A stretch of 23,312 nucleotides of DNA from an uncultured Candidatus Melainabacteria bacterium. GTDB taxonomy: Bacteria; Cyanobacteriota; Vampirovibrionia; Gastranaerophilales; Gastranaerophilaceae. Made by a program: the position numbers and the translations under genes. Shown piece after piece: positions 14,390-21,517 of the stretch. The notes under the pieces were generated by a model. It was not told where the DNA came from and searched no databases. It was given only the letters and a program-made list of their open reading frames with translations. Position 1 is the stretch's first letter. Every line of letters starts with the position of its first letter. Where the stretch lies: the NCBI GenBank assembly GCA_934747325.1, contig CAKVGW010000025.1, positions 1 through 23,312 on the forward strand, given 5' to 3'.

Positions 14390-14977
14390 TTACATAGCGT
14401 CTTTTGTGATAACTTTATCAATCATACCGTATTCAAGAGCTTCTTGAGGTGTCATGATATAGTCACGGTCAGTATCTTTTTCAATTTTCTTGATAGATTG
14501 ACCGGTATTTGAAGCCATAATTTCGTTCAAAGTCTTCTTAATTCTCAATATTTCTTGAGCTTGAATTTCGATATCAGTTGCTTGACCTTGAGCTCCGCCT
14601 AAAGGTTGGTGAATAAGAACTCTAGAGTGTGGAAGAGCCATTCTCTTACCTTTAGCACCTGAACATAATAGAAATGCACCCATAGAAGCTGCTTGACCTA
14701 AACAAATTGTTTGAACGTCAGCTCTAATGTGTTGCATAGTGTCATAAATTGCTAAACCTGCAGTTACACTACCACCAGGGGAATTGATATACAACATAAT
14801 ATCTTTTTCAGGGTTTTCACTATCTAACAAAAGAAGCTGTGCAACGATTAGGTTTGCAACCATATCATCAACAGGAGTTCCTAAGAAGATAATTCTTTCT
14901 CTTAACAATCTTGAGAAGATATCAAAAGAACGTTCACCTCTGCTAGATTGTTCAATTACTACAGGTACAAAACTCAT
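14390..14977 (-). CDS. clpP: ATP-dependent Clp protease proteolytic subunit ClpP
   Basis: This is the barrel-forming serine peptidase that works with ClpX. The 195-residue protein is of normal length and has the full catalytic triad: S98 in [10 protein letters not shown]123 in LIHQPLGG and D172 in DTDRDYIM. The oxyanion and strand region [17 protein letters not shown] is intact. A short N-terminal stretch ([20 protein letters not shown]) is typical and may be processed. AAAGGA precedes the ATG by about 10 bases. A TATAAT-like sequence in the AT-rich gap upstream is a plausible promoter. Confidence 0.98.
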   Translation of the reverse strand: MSFVPVVIEQSSRGERSFDIFSRLLRERIIFLGTPVDDMVANLIVAQLLLLDSENPEKDIMLYINSPGGSVTAGLAIYDTMQHIRADVQTICLGQAASMGAFLLCSGAKGKRMALPHSRVLIHQPLGGAQGQATDIEIQAQEILRIKKTLNEIMASNTGQSIKKIEKDTDRDYIMTPQEALEYGMIDKVITKDAM

Positions 14978-15142
14978 TTCTTATTTTCCTTTCTTATTAT
15001 GTATATAAGTGACAATAACATTATACATTACATAAACATTTTAACAAATAATTAATTCGTATGAAATATTCTTCTTATTGGGTCAAAGATATTCTAGCAC
15101 AAAAACAAAAAAATAGCTCTATGTTTATTAATTTATAAAAAA

Positions 15143-15167
15143 AGAAAGCCCATTTACTGGGCTTTCT
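15143..15167 (-). terminator. Intrinsic terminator overlapping the end of the secreted-protein gene
   Basis: AGAAAGCCCA and TGGGCTTTCT form a perfect 10-bp stem with a 5-base loop. On the minus strand it is followed by TTTTTTT. The 5' arm encodes the last codons of the gene ending at 15154, and the stop codon lies in the loop. Confidence 0.85.
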
Positions 15168-15480
15168 GGAACAATGGCGTATCTCTGTTTTGCAAACATA
15201 CTCCAAATTGACAGCTTGAATTGTAATTGAAATTATTCTCGGACGGAGCAAAACTATTGGCTTCATTTCTTATATCACTCCTATTTAAAGGTGTGAGTCT
15301 GGCTTCAGGTGAACCGGAAAATTCTTTTATCTGACTATTTGGGTTGTAAATTGGTGAAACTTTTTCTCTAAAACCGGGAACAGAACAAACAGTTGCGCTT
15401 TCGTCTATAGAACACATTGCAAAAACAGGTGATAATGCGCTGACGATTAGAATTGATGACAATATAAAAATCTTTTTCAT
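15154..15480 (-). CDS. Small secreted protein of unknown function
   Basis: I do not recognise this 108-residue protein. It has a clear Sec signal peptide (KK at 2-3, hydrophobic 4-19, likely cleavage after VFA at 21). The mature part is about 87 residues, polar and Asn/Ser/Pro-rich, with two cysteine pairs (C23 and C32 near the N-terminus, then SCQFGVC near the end), suggesting disulfides outside the cytoplasm. The residue after cleavage does not fit a lipobox. GTAGGAG precedes the ATG. It is monocistronic, with its terminator stem inside the last codons. Confidence 0.7.
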   Translation of the reverse strand: MKKIFILSSILIVSALSPVFAMCSIDESATVCSVPGFREKVSPIYNPNSQIKEFSGSPEARLTPLNRSDIRNEANSFAPSENNFNYNSSCQFGVCLQNRDTPLFQKAQ

Positions 15481-15625
15481 AAATTTCTCCTACAAAAATA
15501 TAGAACCTTGTATACTCTTTGTTATATTGATATTTTAAAATTGTTTTCAGTTTTTTCATTAATTAGATAGGCTAAGACTTTCAGCTAATTTTTATTTGAA
15601 ATAATCGCGTTTAAAAATACAACTG

Positions 15626-15634
15626 TGCTATACT
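15626..15634 (+). promoter_or_regulatory. Extended -10 promoter of recF
   Basis: TGCTATACT is an extended -10 element ending seven bases before the recF ATG. No Shine-Dalgarno sequence is present in the TATATTT that separates them, so the transcript should be leaderless or nearly so. Confidence 0.55.
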
Positions 15635-15641
15635 TATATTT

Positions 15642-16721
15642 ATGAGAATTAAAAGATTAGGGCTGAAAAATTATAGAAATTTAGGAGATGTAGAGCTGAG
15701 TTTTTCAAGCATGAAAACGCTGATAATCGGCAAAAATGCTCAAGGGAAAACAAACATTCTTGAAAGTATTTATTTTCTTTCTGATTTAAAAAGCCCTAGG
15801 ACGTCAACAGTTTCTGATTTAATAAAATTTAATAAAGAAAAATTCGAAATAAATGCAGAAGTAGAAAAAAACAATACTAATATTGAGCTTGATTTTTCTT
15901 ATGATTCAGAAAAGAAGCGCGAAATCAAAATAAACAAAGTTAAATCGCGCGTTAAAGATTTTAAATCCGTCGTAAAAACCGTTCTTTTTTCGACAAAAGA
16001 CCTTTTACTCTTAAGAGGAACTCCGCAAGATAGACGTGATTGGCTTGATAGAGCAATTTCACAAATTTATCCTGCTTATGATGAAAGGCTTTCTAAGTAT
16101 GATAAAATTCGTGTTCAAAAAAATAACCTTTTAAAAAACGAATTTGTCGATGAAACCTTGTATGATATTTATAACGAGCAAATGGTTATAACCGGAGCAA
16201 ATATTATATTTTTGCGTAAAAAATTCTTAAGGGAAATTCAGAAAATTGCGTCATTAAAACACAAAATTATCAGTGATACAGAAGATTTTGGCTTGAATTA
16301 CACTTGTCCTTGTGACGAAATCGAAGAAATTTGTGAGCACCTTAAACAGGAATTGCAAGAAAGACGCAGAGAAGAATTTGCCCGCAAACAGTCCTGCGTA
16401 GGACCTCATAGGGATGATATACAGTTCACAATAAATGGTTTGGATGCCACAAAATTTGCATCTCAAGGTCAGCAAAGAACCTTAGTTTTATCACTTAAAC
16501 TTTCAGAATTAGAAATAATAAGAGAAAAAACCGGTTATTCACCAATCCTTTTACTTGACGATGTTTTAGCTGAATTAGACGAAGTCAGACAAAATTATCT
16601 TTTAAAATCAATAGAAAAAGATACTCAAACTATTATCACATCAGTTGATACAATTTTGTTTGAAGATGAATTTTTAAAAGATGTTATAATTTACAAAGTA
16701 GATGGAGGTAAAATCGTATGA
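15642..16721 (+). CDS. recF: DNA replication and repair protein RecF
   Basis: RecF is an SMC-like ATPase that marks gapped DNA and helps RecO/RecR load RecA. The 359-residue protein has Walker A GKNAQGKT (30-37), the ABC signature SQGQQRT (274-280) and Walker B PILLLDDVLAELDE (301-314). The family-typical NYRNL and LLLLRGTPQDRRDWLDRAI segments are also present. The N-terminus MRIKRLGLKNYRNL is the canonical start, so the translation start is secure despite the absence of a Shine-Dalgarno sequence. It is not next to dnaA/dnaN/gyrB as in many bacteria. Its TGA overlaps the galE ATG (ATGA), an unusual pairing. Confidence 0.96.
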   Translation: MRIKRLGLKNYRNLGDVELSFSSMKTLIIGKNAQGKTNILESIYFLSDLKSPRTSTVSDLIKFNKEKFEINAEVEKNNTNIELDFSYDSEKKREIKINKVKSRVKDFKSVVKTVLFSTKDLLLLRGTPQDRRDWLDRAISQIYPAYDERLSKYDKIRVQKNNLLKNEFVDETLYDIYNEQMVITGANIIFLRKKFLREIQKIASLKHKIISDTEDFGLNYTCPCDEIEEICEHLKQELQERRREEFARKQSCVGPHRDDIQFTINGLDATKFASQGQQRTLVLSLKLSELEIIREKTGYSPILLLDDVLAELDEVRQNYLLKSIEKDTQTIITSVDTILFEDEFLKDVIIYKVDGGKIV

Positions 16722-17695
16722 TTTTAGTAACAGGCGGAGCCGGATATATAGGAAGCCATTTGGTTATGGCGTTATTAGAAAAAGGCGAAGATGTGATTGT
16801 TTTTGATAGTTTAGAATTAGGGCATGCTGAAACAATCGAAACTTTGAAAAAATATGGCAATTTAAAATTTGTAAAAGGTAATTTAAAAAATTTAGATGAA
16901 ATTAGAGGTGCTTTTTTAGTTAATAAAATTGACTCAGTTGTCCATTTTGCAGCGTATTCACAAGTTGCAGAAAGTGTTAAAAATCCTCAAAAATATTATT
17001 ATAACAATGTTTATGGAACGCTAAATTTGCTAAACGCTATGCTTGAATTCGGAGTTAAAAAAATCGTATTTTCTTCAACTGCAGCTACTTATGGTGAACC
17101 TGTTTATACTCCGATTGATGAAAAACATCCGCAGCAGCCTATTAATCCTTACGGAAATTCAAAATTAATGGTAGAAAAAATTATGGACGATTATGATAAG
17201 GCGTACGGTTTAAAATCTGTAAGATTAAGATATTTTAATGTAGCAGGAGCTGATTCTAAAGCTAGAATAGGTGAATGGCATGAACCTGAAACTCATTTGA
17301 TTCCAAATGTATTGAAGGCTAAAGAAGATAAAGTATTTAAAATGTTTGGAACAGATTATGACACTAAAGACGGAACTTGCGTAAGGGATTATATTAATGT
17401 TGAAGACTTGGCGCAAGCTCATATTAAGGCTCTGGAGTATCTAAATGACGTTGGTGAAACTAATTTCTTTAACTTGGGAACAACTGAAGGTAACAGTGTA
17501 AAAGAAGTATTCACAGCTTGTGAAGAAGTTAAAGGTACAACAATTCCGCTTGAAATTTGTCCAAGACGTGGCGGAGACCCTGCGACACTTGTTGCTGATA
17601 ATAAAAAAGCAAAAGAAATATTAGGCTGGATTCCGCAGCATGATTTAAAGGATTGTATTAAATCTGCTTACGAATGGGAAAAAGTAAGTCAATAG
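16718..17695 (+). CDS. galE: UDP-glucose 4-epimerase
   Basis: GalE interconverts UDP-glucose and UDP-galactose (some homologues also the N-acetyl forms), for galactose use and surface polysaccharide. The 325-residue extended SDR protein has the NAD loop GGAGYIG (6-12), the catalytic serine/threonine region VFSSTAATYG (117-126) and the Y145-x3-K149 pair in NPYGNSK. The substrate-binding region RYFNVAGAD and the C-terminal RRGGDPATLVAD block are those of GalE. GGAGG lies 9 bases before the ATG, inside the end of recF; the four-base ATGA overlap couples the two genes. Confidence 0.93.
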   Translation: MILVTGGAGYIGSHLVMALLEKGEDVIVFDSLELGHAETIETLKKYGNLKFVKGNLKNLDEIRGAFLVNKIDSVVHFAAYSQVAESVKNPQKYYYNNVYGTLNLLNAMLEFGVKKIVFSSTAATYGEPVYTPIDEKHPQQPINPYGNSKLMVEKIMDDYDKAYGLKSVRLRYFNVAGADSKARIGEWHEPETHLIPNVLKAKEDKVFKMFGTDYDTKDGTCVRDYINVEDLAQAHIKALEYLNDVGETNFFNLGTTEGNSVKEVFTACEEVKGTTIPLEICPRRGGDPATLVADNKKAKEILGWIPQHDLKDCIKSAYEWEKVSQ

Positions 17696-17704
17696 ATTAC
17701 GAAA

Positions 17705-17730
17705 AAGCAAGGACTTTGAAGTCCTTGCTT
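17705..17730. terminator. Terminator between galE and flagellin
   Basis: AAGCAAGGACT and AGTCCTTGCTT form a perfect stem around a short loop between convergent genes. The minus-strand side is followed by TTTTTC, a good terminator for flagellin. The plus-strand tail is weaker. Confidence 0.8.
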
Positions 17731-17757
17731 CTAATAGGGTAAATATATCCCTCAAAA

Positions 17758-18615
17758 TTATAGTAAATTCAATGCTATACTTGGGGTTTGGTTTGCTGTT
17801 GCCAACAATGTTGCTGAAGCTTGTTGAAGAATTTGAGCCTTGATATAATTTGAAGATTCTTCTGCAACATCCGCATCTCTCAATGTTGATAATGAAGATG
17901 TGATGTTTTCAGTTTGAACGCCAATTGATTCAACAGCTGATTCGATTCTGTTTTGTGCAGCACCTAATGTGGTTACACGACCAGAAATATTGTTAATAAC
18001 TTCATCAATTTTATCAAGCATTGTACCTGCTTGAGTACCTGTTTCTAAGCCTGCGCATTTTTTAGCTACATCTGCTTTTGCTTCTCCAAATAAAGTGTTA
18101 ATATCAGCTTTAGCAAATAAACTTTTATCTAAAACGATTTTGCTATCGTCATTACTGTATAGACCAACTTGAAGATTGATGTCGTTTTTCATTGAACCGT
18201 CCATCATTTTCAAACCGTTAAATTCACAGTTTGCTGCAATACGGTCAACTTCATCAAGTCTTGCTGTGATTTCTGATTGAATTGCCTTTAATGAATCAGA
18301 ACCGTAAGTTCCGTTTGCTGCTTGTTCTGTCAAATCTCTTACACGTTGTAAGTGTGATGAAACTAGAGAGTAGGTGTCTTCTAGTGTTGTCATCATGTCA
18401 GCACCTGTTGCTGCGTTGTCTGCTGCTACATCCAATGAACCTAGTTGAGTTTCCCAATTTCTTGCAATTGAATAACCTGCTGCGTTGTCTGATGCGTGGT
18501 TAATTTTGTAACCGGTTGTCATTCTTTCAATCGCGTTGTTCAATGAAGATGTTGCTTTGCTCAAATTTGATTGAACAATCATTGAAGATAGGTTTGTGTT
18601 AATTGTTAGTGCCAT
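17758..18615 (-). CDS. Flagellin
   Basis: This is the filament subunit. The 285-residue protein consists of the conserved N-terminal helical region (about 1-140: INTNLSSMIVQSNLSKATSSLNNAIERMTTGYKIN..., then AADNAATGADMM and ...LQRVRDLTEQAANGTYGSDSL) and the C-terminal region (about 215-285: ...NRIESAVESIGVQTENITSSLSTLRDADVAEESS..., ending LNLL). Only about 60-70 residues lie between, so the surface-exposed D2/D3 domains are absent. The start at 18615 follows AAAGGAG and gives the canonical MALTINTN; an in-frame upstream ATG at 18687 is in the leader and is rejected. It stands alone, without other flagellar genes. A hairpin with AGGA in the loop lies in the leader, suggesting CsrA control. Confidence 0.95.
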   Translation of the reverse strand: MALTINTNLSSMIVQSNLSKATSSLNNAIERMTTGYKINHASDNAAGYSIARNWETQLGSLDVAADNAATGADMMTTLEDTYSLVSSHLQRVRDLTEQAANGTYGSDSLKAIQSEITARLDEVDRIAANCEFNGLKMMDGSMKNDINLQVGLYSNDDSKIVLDKSLFAKADINTLFGEAKADVAKKCAGLETGTQAGTMLDKIDEVINNISGRVTTLGAAQNRIESAVESIGVQTENITSSLSTLRDADVAEESSNYIKAQILQQASATLLATANQTPSIALNLL

Positions 18616-18644
18616 GTTATACTCCTTTCTGGCTTGTCCTACAT

Positions 18645-18660
18645 GATGCATCCTTGCATC
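18645..18660 (-). promoter_or_regulatory. Candidate CsrA-binding hairpin in the flagellin leader
   Basis: On the minus strand GATGCA-AGGA-TGCATC is a 6-bp stem with AGGA as the loop. ATGCAAGGATGC matches 10 of 12 positions of the known CsrA consensus RUACARGGAUGU. Two more GGA motifs follow, in GTAGGACA (around 18636-18642) and in the Shine-Dalgarno sequence AAAGGAG (around 18622-18628). Confidence 0.5.
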
Positions 18661-18755
18661 CCATATTTGTTTAATTCCACACTTCAAAATTTAATAACGT
18701 TTTTTAATTTAAAGATTTACAAATCGTTACAATAGAGGTCCAAAAAACGCGTTAG

Positions 18756-18764
18756 TGCTATAAT
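18756..18764 (+). promoter_or_regulatory. Extended -10 promoter of korDAB
   Basis: TGCTATAAT, identical to the padR-gene element, lies 23 bases before the ATG at 18788. That leaves room for a short leader carrying GTAGGAG. Confidence 0.6.
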
Positions 18765-18787
18765 TTTCCATGAAGGTAGGAGTTAGA

Positions 18788-18997
18788 ATGGGAAAGATAG
18801 TTATAGATAACAGCCGTTGCAAATCATGCTACATTTGCACAACAACTTGTCCGAAAGGACTTATAAAAAAAAGCAGTAAAACAAATCGTCTTGGTGATTA
18901 TATGGTTGAATTTGATGATCCTAAAGGCGAATGTATTGGTTGCGCGATGTGTGCAAAAAGATGTCCTGATATGGCAATTACAGAGGTTTATAGATAA
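18788..18997 (+). CDS. korD: 2-oxoacid:ferredoxin oxidoreductase, ferredoxin-like delta subunit
   Basis: The 69-residue protein is a two-cluster [4Fe-4S] ferredoxin domain (C11, C14, C17, C21 and C49, C52, C55, C59). It passes electrons from the catalytic subunits of a 2-oxoacid:ferredoxin oxidoreductase to free ferredoxin. I chose ATG 18788 because GTAGGAG precedes it; an in-frame ATG at 18770 lies too close to the -10 box and has no ribosome-binding site. Its stop overlaps the next start (TAATG), so it opens the korDAB operon. Confidence 0.88.
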   Translation: MGKIVIDNSRCKSCYICTTTCPKGLIKKSSKTNRLGDYMVEFDDPKGECIGCAMCAKRCPDMAITEVYR

Positions 18998-20073
18998 TGG
19001 AAAAAGTTTTAATAAAAGGAAATTATGCAATAGCGCAAGCTGCCGTTAACGCAGGTTGTCAATGTTATTTTGGTTATCCGATTACACCGCAAACAGAAAT
19101 TGGTGAATATTTAAGCGGAAAAATGCAAGAATTAGGCAGAGCTTATGTTTGTGCAGAAAGTGAATTGGGCGCAATAAATATGGTTATGGGCGCAGTTGCA
19201 ACAGGTATAAAGGCTATGACTTCATCATCTTCTTGTGCGGTTGCACTAATGCAAGAGGCATTGTCTTACGCAGCAGCAGACGAATTGCCTGTAGTGCTTG
19301 TAAACGTTATGAGAACAGGTCCGGGCTTAGGTTATATCTATCCTGCTCAAGGCGACTATAACCAAGCTGTTTATGGTGGCGGAAACGGTGATTATAAAAT
19401 TATCGTACTAGCACCATCAACTGTTCAAGAATGCGTAGATTTGACTTATAGGGCATTTTATCTTGCGCAAAAATACAGAAATCCTGTAATTTTGTTAGCT
19501 GATGGTCTTTTAGGTCAAATGATGGAACCTGCAAGCTTCGGTGAATATCCTTATCCTGAAGTTGATGTTTCCTCTTGGGCTTTAACAGGTGCAAAAGGAA
19601 GAAGTGCAAGAGCAATTTATTCTTGTGCTCCGGATGAAAAAGCTCAAATTCAGCATATTTATGACTTACACAAAAAATTTGATGTTATCAGAGAAAATGA
19701 AACAACTTACGAAGAATTTAATACAGAAGATGCTGATGTTATTTTAACGGCATTCGGTTCTATGACAAGAAATATCAAGGCTGCAATGAATGTATTAAGA
19801 CAAAAAGGTATTGAAGCAGGTTGCTTTAGACCTGTTACTTTAAATCCGTTCCCTGCAGAAAGAATTTCTGAATTGGCTAAGAGCGGAAAAAACTTTATTG
19901 TTGTGGAAATGAATATGGGACAAATGTTCAAGGATGTTAAATATGCTGTTAATGGTCAAGCTAAAGTAGATTTGGTTAACAGACCTTGTGGAGAATGGTT
20001 AAGCGTTGAAGAAATCGTTTCTTCCGTTGAAAATATTTTAGAAGGGAGAAAAGAGTATGCAACAAGTATTTAG
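18997..20073 (+). CDS. korA: 2-oxoacid:ferredoxin oxidoreductase alpha subunit (Kor/Vor type)
   Basis: The 358-residue protein has the pyrimidine-binding (N-terminal) domain of the family, with GCQCYFGYPITPQTEIGEYL at about 18-37, and the C-terminal transketolase-like domain (AFGSMTRNIKAAMNVLRQKGIEAG). With beta and gamma subunits it oxidatively decarboxylates a 2-oxoacid to acyl-CoA while reducing ferredoxin. The sequence type is shared by 2-oxoglutarate (KorA) and branched-chain 2-oxoacid (VorB) enzymes; the substrate cannot be settled by reading alone. It overlaps korD by one base and korB by 17 bases. Confidence 0.88.
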   Translation: MEKVLIKGNYAIAQAAVNAGCQCYFGYPITPQTEIGEYLSGKMQELGRAYVCAESELGAINMVMGAVATGIKAMTSSSSCAVALMQEALSYAAADELPVVLVNVMRTGPGLGYIYPAQGDYNQAVYGGGNGDYKIIVLAPSTVQECVDLTYRAFYLAQKYRNPVILLADGLLGQMMEPASFGEYPYPEVDVSSWALTGAKGRSARAIYSCAPDEKAQIQHIYDLHKKFDVIRENETTYEEFNTEDADVILTAFGSMTRNIKAAMNVLRQKGIEAGCFRPVTLNPFPAERISELAKSGKNFIVVEMNMGQMFKDVKYAVNGQAKVDLVNRPCGEWLSVEEIVSSVENILEGRKEYATSI

Positions 20074-20794
20074 TATTCCAAAATCATTCAAAAAAGACTT
20101 TAAGTATACTTTTTGCCCGGGATGCGACCACGGTATAGCAATTAGATTGGTTGGCGAAGTTATAGATGAATTGGGAATTAAAGAAGATATTATTTCATCG
20201 ACTTCTGTCGGATGCTCTGTATTCCTTTATAATTTCCTTGATATAGATGCAGTAGAAGCACCACACGGAAGAGCATTAGCTTCTGCTACCGGTGTAAAGA
20301 GAGCAAGACCTGATAAAGTTGTATTTACATATTCGGGTGATGGCGACTTTGCGTCAATCGGTTTGGCTGAATCTATGCATACAGCATTAAGAGGCGAAAA
20401 GATTACGGCATTTTGTTTAAATAATACAACTTATGGTATGACAGGCGGACAATTAGGACCTACAACAATGATGGGACAAGTTACAACGACATCTCCGACA
20501 GGTAGAAACGCTGATTATTTCGGATATCCGATTAAAGTTGCAGAACACATTGCTTTGTGCGATGGAACGGCTTTTTCGGCAAGAGTAGCTTTAGATTCTG
20601 TTCCACATATAAATCAAGCAAAACAAGCTATTAAAAAAGCTTTTCAAGTCCAATTAGATGGAAAAGGTTTCGGGTTTGTAGAAATTCTTTCTTCTTGCCC
20701 AACAAACTGGCATATGACACCGGAAGGCGCGCATGAAAGAATTAGAACCGAAATGATTCCGGAATTCCCATTGGGCGTATTTAAGGAAGTTTAA
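20057..20794 (+). CDS. korB: 2-oxoacid:ferredoxin oxidoreductase beta subunit (TPP-binding)
   Basis: The 245-residue subunit binds thiamine diphosphate. It has C20-x2-C23 and C53 as likely ligands of the proximal [4Fe-4S] cluster. The TPP motif runs from GDGD (94-97) to NNTTYGMTGGQ (122-132), and TSPTGR follows. The length and wording fit the short Kor/Vor beta subunits. GGGAGA precedes the ATG, which lies inside the end of korA, so translation is coupled. The gamma subunit does not follow directly; an antisense gene intervenes. Confidence 0.9.
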   Translation: MQQVFSIPKSFKKDFKYTFCPGCDHGIAIRLVGEVIDELGIKEDIISSTSVGCSVFLYNFLDIDAVEAPHGRALASATGVKRARPDKVVFTYSGDGDFASIGLAESMHTALRGEKITAFCLNNTTYGMTGGQLGPTTMMGQVTTTSPTGRNADYFGYPIKVAEHIALCDGTAFSARVALDSVPHINQAKQAIKKAFQVQLDGKGFGFVEILSSCPTNWHMTPEGAHERIRTEMIPEFPLGVFKEV

Positions 20795-20814
20795 ACCTTT
20801 ACAAAATATTTATG

Positions 20815-20863
20815 ATATAAGGTACAAATGATAAAATATTATTTTGTTATTTGTGCCTTATAT
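20815..20863. repeat. 49-base near-perfect inverted repeat at the korB/antisense gene junction
   Basis: The arms 20815-20837 (ATATAAGGTACAAATG...) and 20841-20863 (...ATTTGTGCCTTATAT) pair along all 23 positions, allowing a few G-T pairs, around the 3-base loop ATT. It lies between convergent genes and covers the last codons and stop of the minus-strand gene. Neither side has a strong T tract; it may still block read-through both ways. Confidence 0.65.
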
Positions 20864-21348
20864 GCTTCTAAAGAGCCTTTTCCCCTAATATAATTTATAG
20901 CAGCTTTGAATGCTTCTACGTTATCATTTTCAAGCTCATTGGATTCCATAGATACATTGTTCGGATGCTGGACGTTTCCTGTATAATTCCAAACAACATT
21001 GGAATCCGTTGTCCAAATACGTCCTTTACTGGTTCCGTCTTTTTCGTAAATTTGTTCAATATTTCCTTTAGGGTAGCACATTTCAATAGAAGTTAAATGA
21101 GCCTCATCGCCGTTTATTTCGTGTGTTGAAATGATAAAACTATTATCTTTATTTAAAATACTTTTTTTAATAACATATTTAGATTCGTGTGTGCCGTTTG
21201 ATGGTTGATTTATTAAATATTCAAGTTTTATTTTATTTTCACTGGGTAGATTTGCAAATCTTTCTTCACCGGGCTTTAATAGACCTTTTTTTACAAGGTT
21301 TTGTAATTCAGAGTTTCTTGCTAGTTTTGTTGAAATCCAGTATGTCAT
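20839..21348 (-). CDS. Protein of unknown function inserted antisense in the kor locus
   Basis: I do not recognise this 169-residue protein. It is polar, has no signal peptide or transmembrane segment, and contains a single cysteine. The middle (about 45-130) looks like a run of beta strands (KYVIKKSILNKDNSFIISTHEIN, GRIWTTDSNVVWNYTGN) and the C-terminus is helical (EAFKAAINYIRG...). Its codon use is AT-rich like its neighbours. There is only a weak ribosome-binding site (AAGG, 9 bases before the ATG), and its likely -10 (TATTAT) is overlapped by an inverted repeat. It reads against the kor genes and separates korDAB from korC. The full-length frame argues that it is real. Confidence 0.6.
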   Translation of the reverse strand: MTYWISTKLARNSELQNLVKKGLLKPGEERFANLPSENKIKLEYLINQPSNGTHESKYVIKKSILNKDNSFIISTHEINGDEAHLTSIEMCYPKGNIEQIYEKDGTSKGRIWTTDSNVVWNYTGNVQHPNNVSMESNELENDNVEAFKAAINYIRGKGSLEAYKAQITK

Positions 21349-21373
21349 AATGAATGCCTTATGATTTTTATAT

Positions 21374-21398
21374 AATACACATTCCTATTAAGTGTATT
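21374..21398 (-). promoter_or_regulatory. Inverted repeat over the likely promoter of the antisense gene
   Basis: AATACAC and GTGTATT are inverted with an 11-base spacer, 26 bases upstream of the ATG at 21348. The inner edge overlaps a TATTAT -10-like box on the minus strand. The position suits an operator; the binding protein is unknown. Confidence 0.35.
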
Positions 21399-21517
21399 GA
21401 ATAATTAAATTTGCCATTTATTTATTAATTGTAAACAAATTGTTACAAATTAAATTTTCAAATACTATATAATTTTTACGATTTTAATAAACATTTCTTG
21501 TCTATCCCTTTATTTCG

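Noticed and set aside
15417..15430. Lipoprotein signal in the small secreted protein
   Set aside because: The residues before the first cysteine (F-A-M-C) do not fit the lipobox [LVI]-[ASTVI]-[GAS]-C; ordinary signal peptidase I cleavage fits better.
18616..18687. Upstream ATG at 18687 for flagellin and a sigma28 or sigma54 promoter
   Set aside because: Flagellin begins MALTINTN at 18615 behind AAAGGAG. I looked for TAAA-N15-GCCGATAA and for TGGCA-N-TTGC elements in the leader and saw no convincing match.
18770..18787. Earlier ATG for korD
   Set aside because: Only 5 bases after the -10 box, without a ribosome-binding site, whereas 18788 follows GTAGGAG. A leaderless start cannot be fully excluded.
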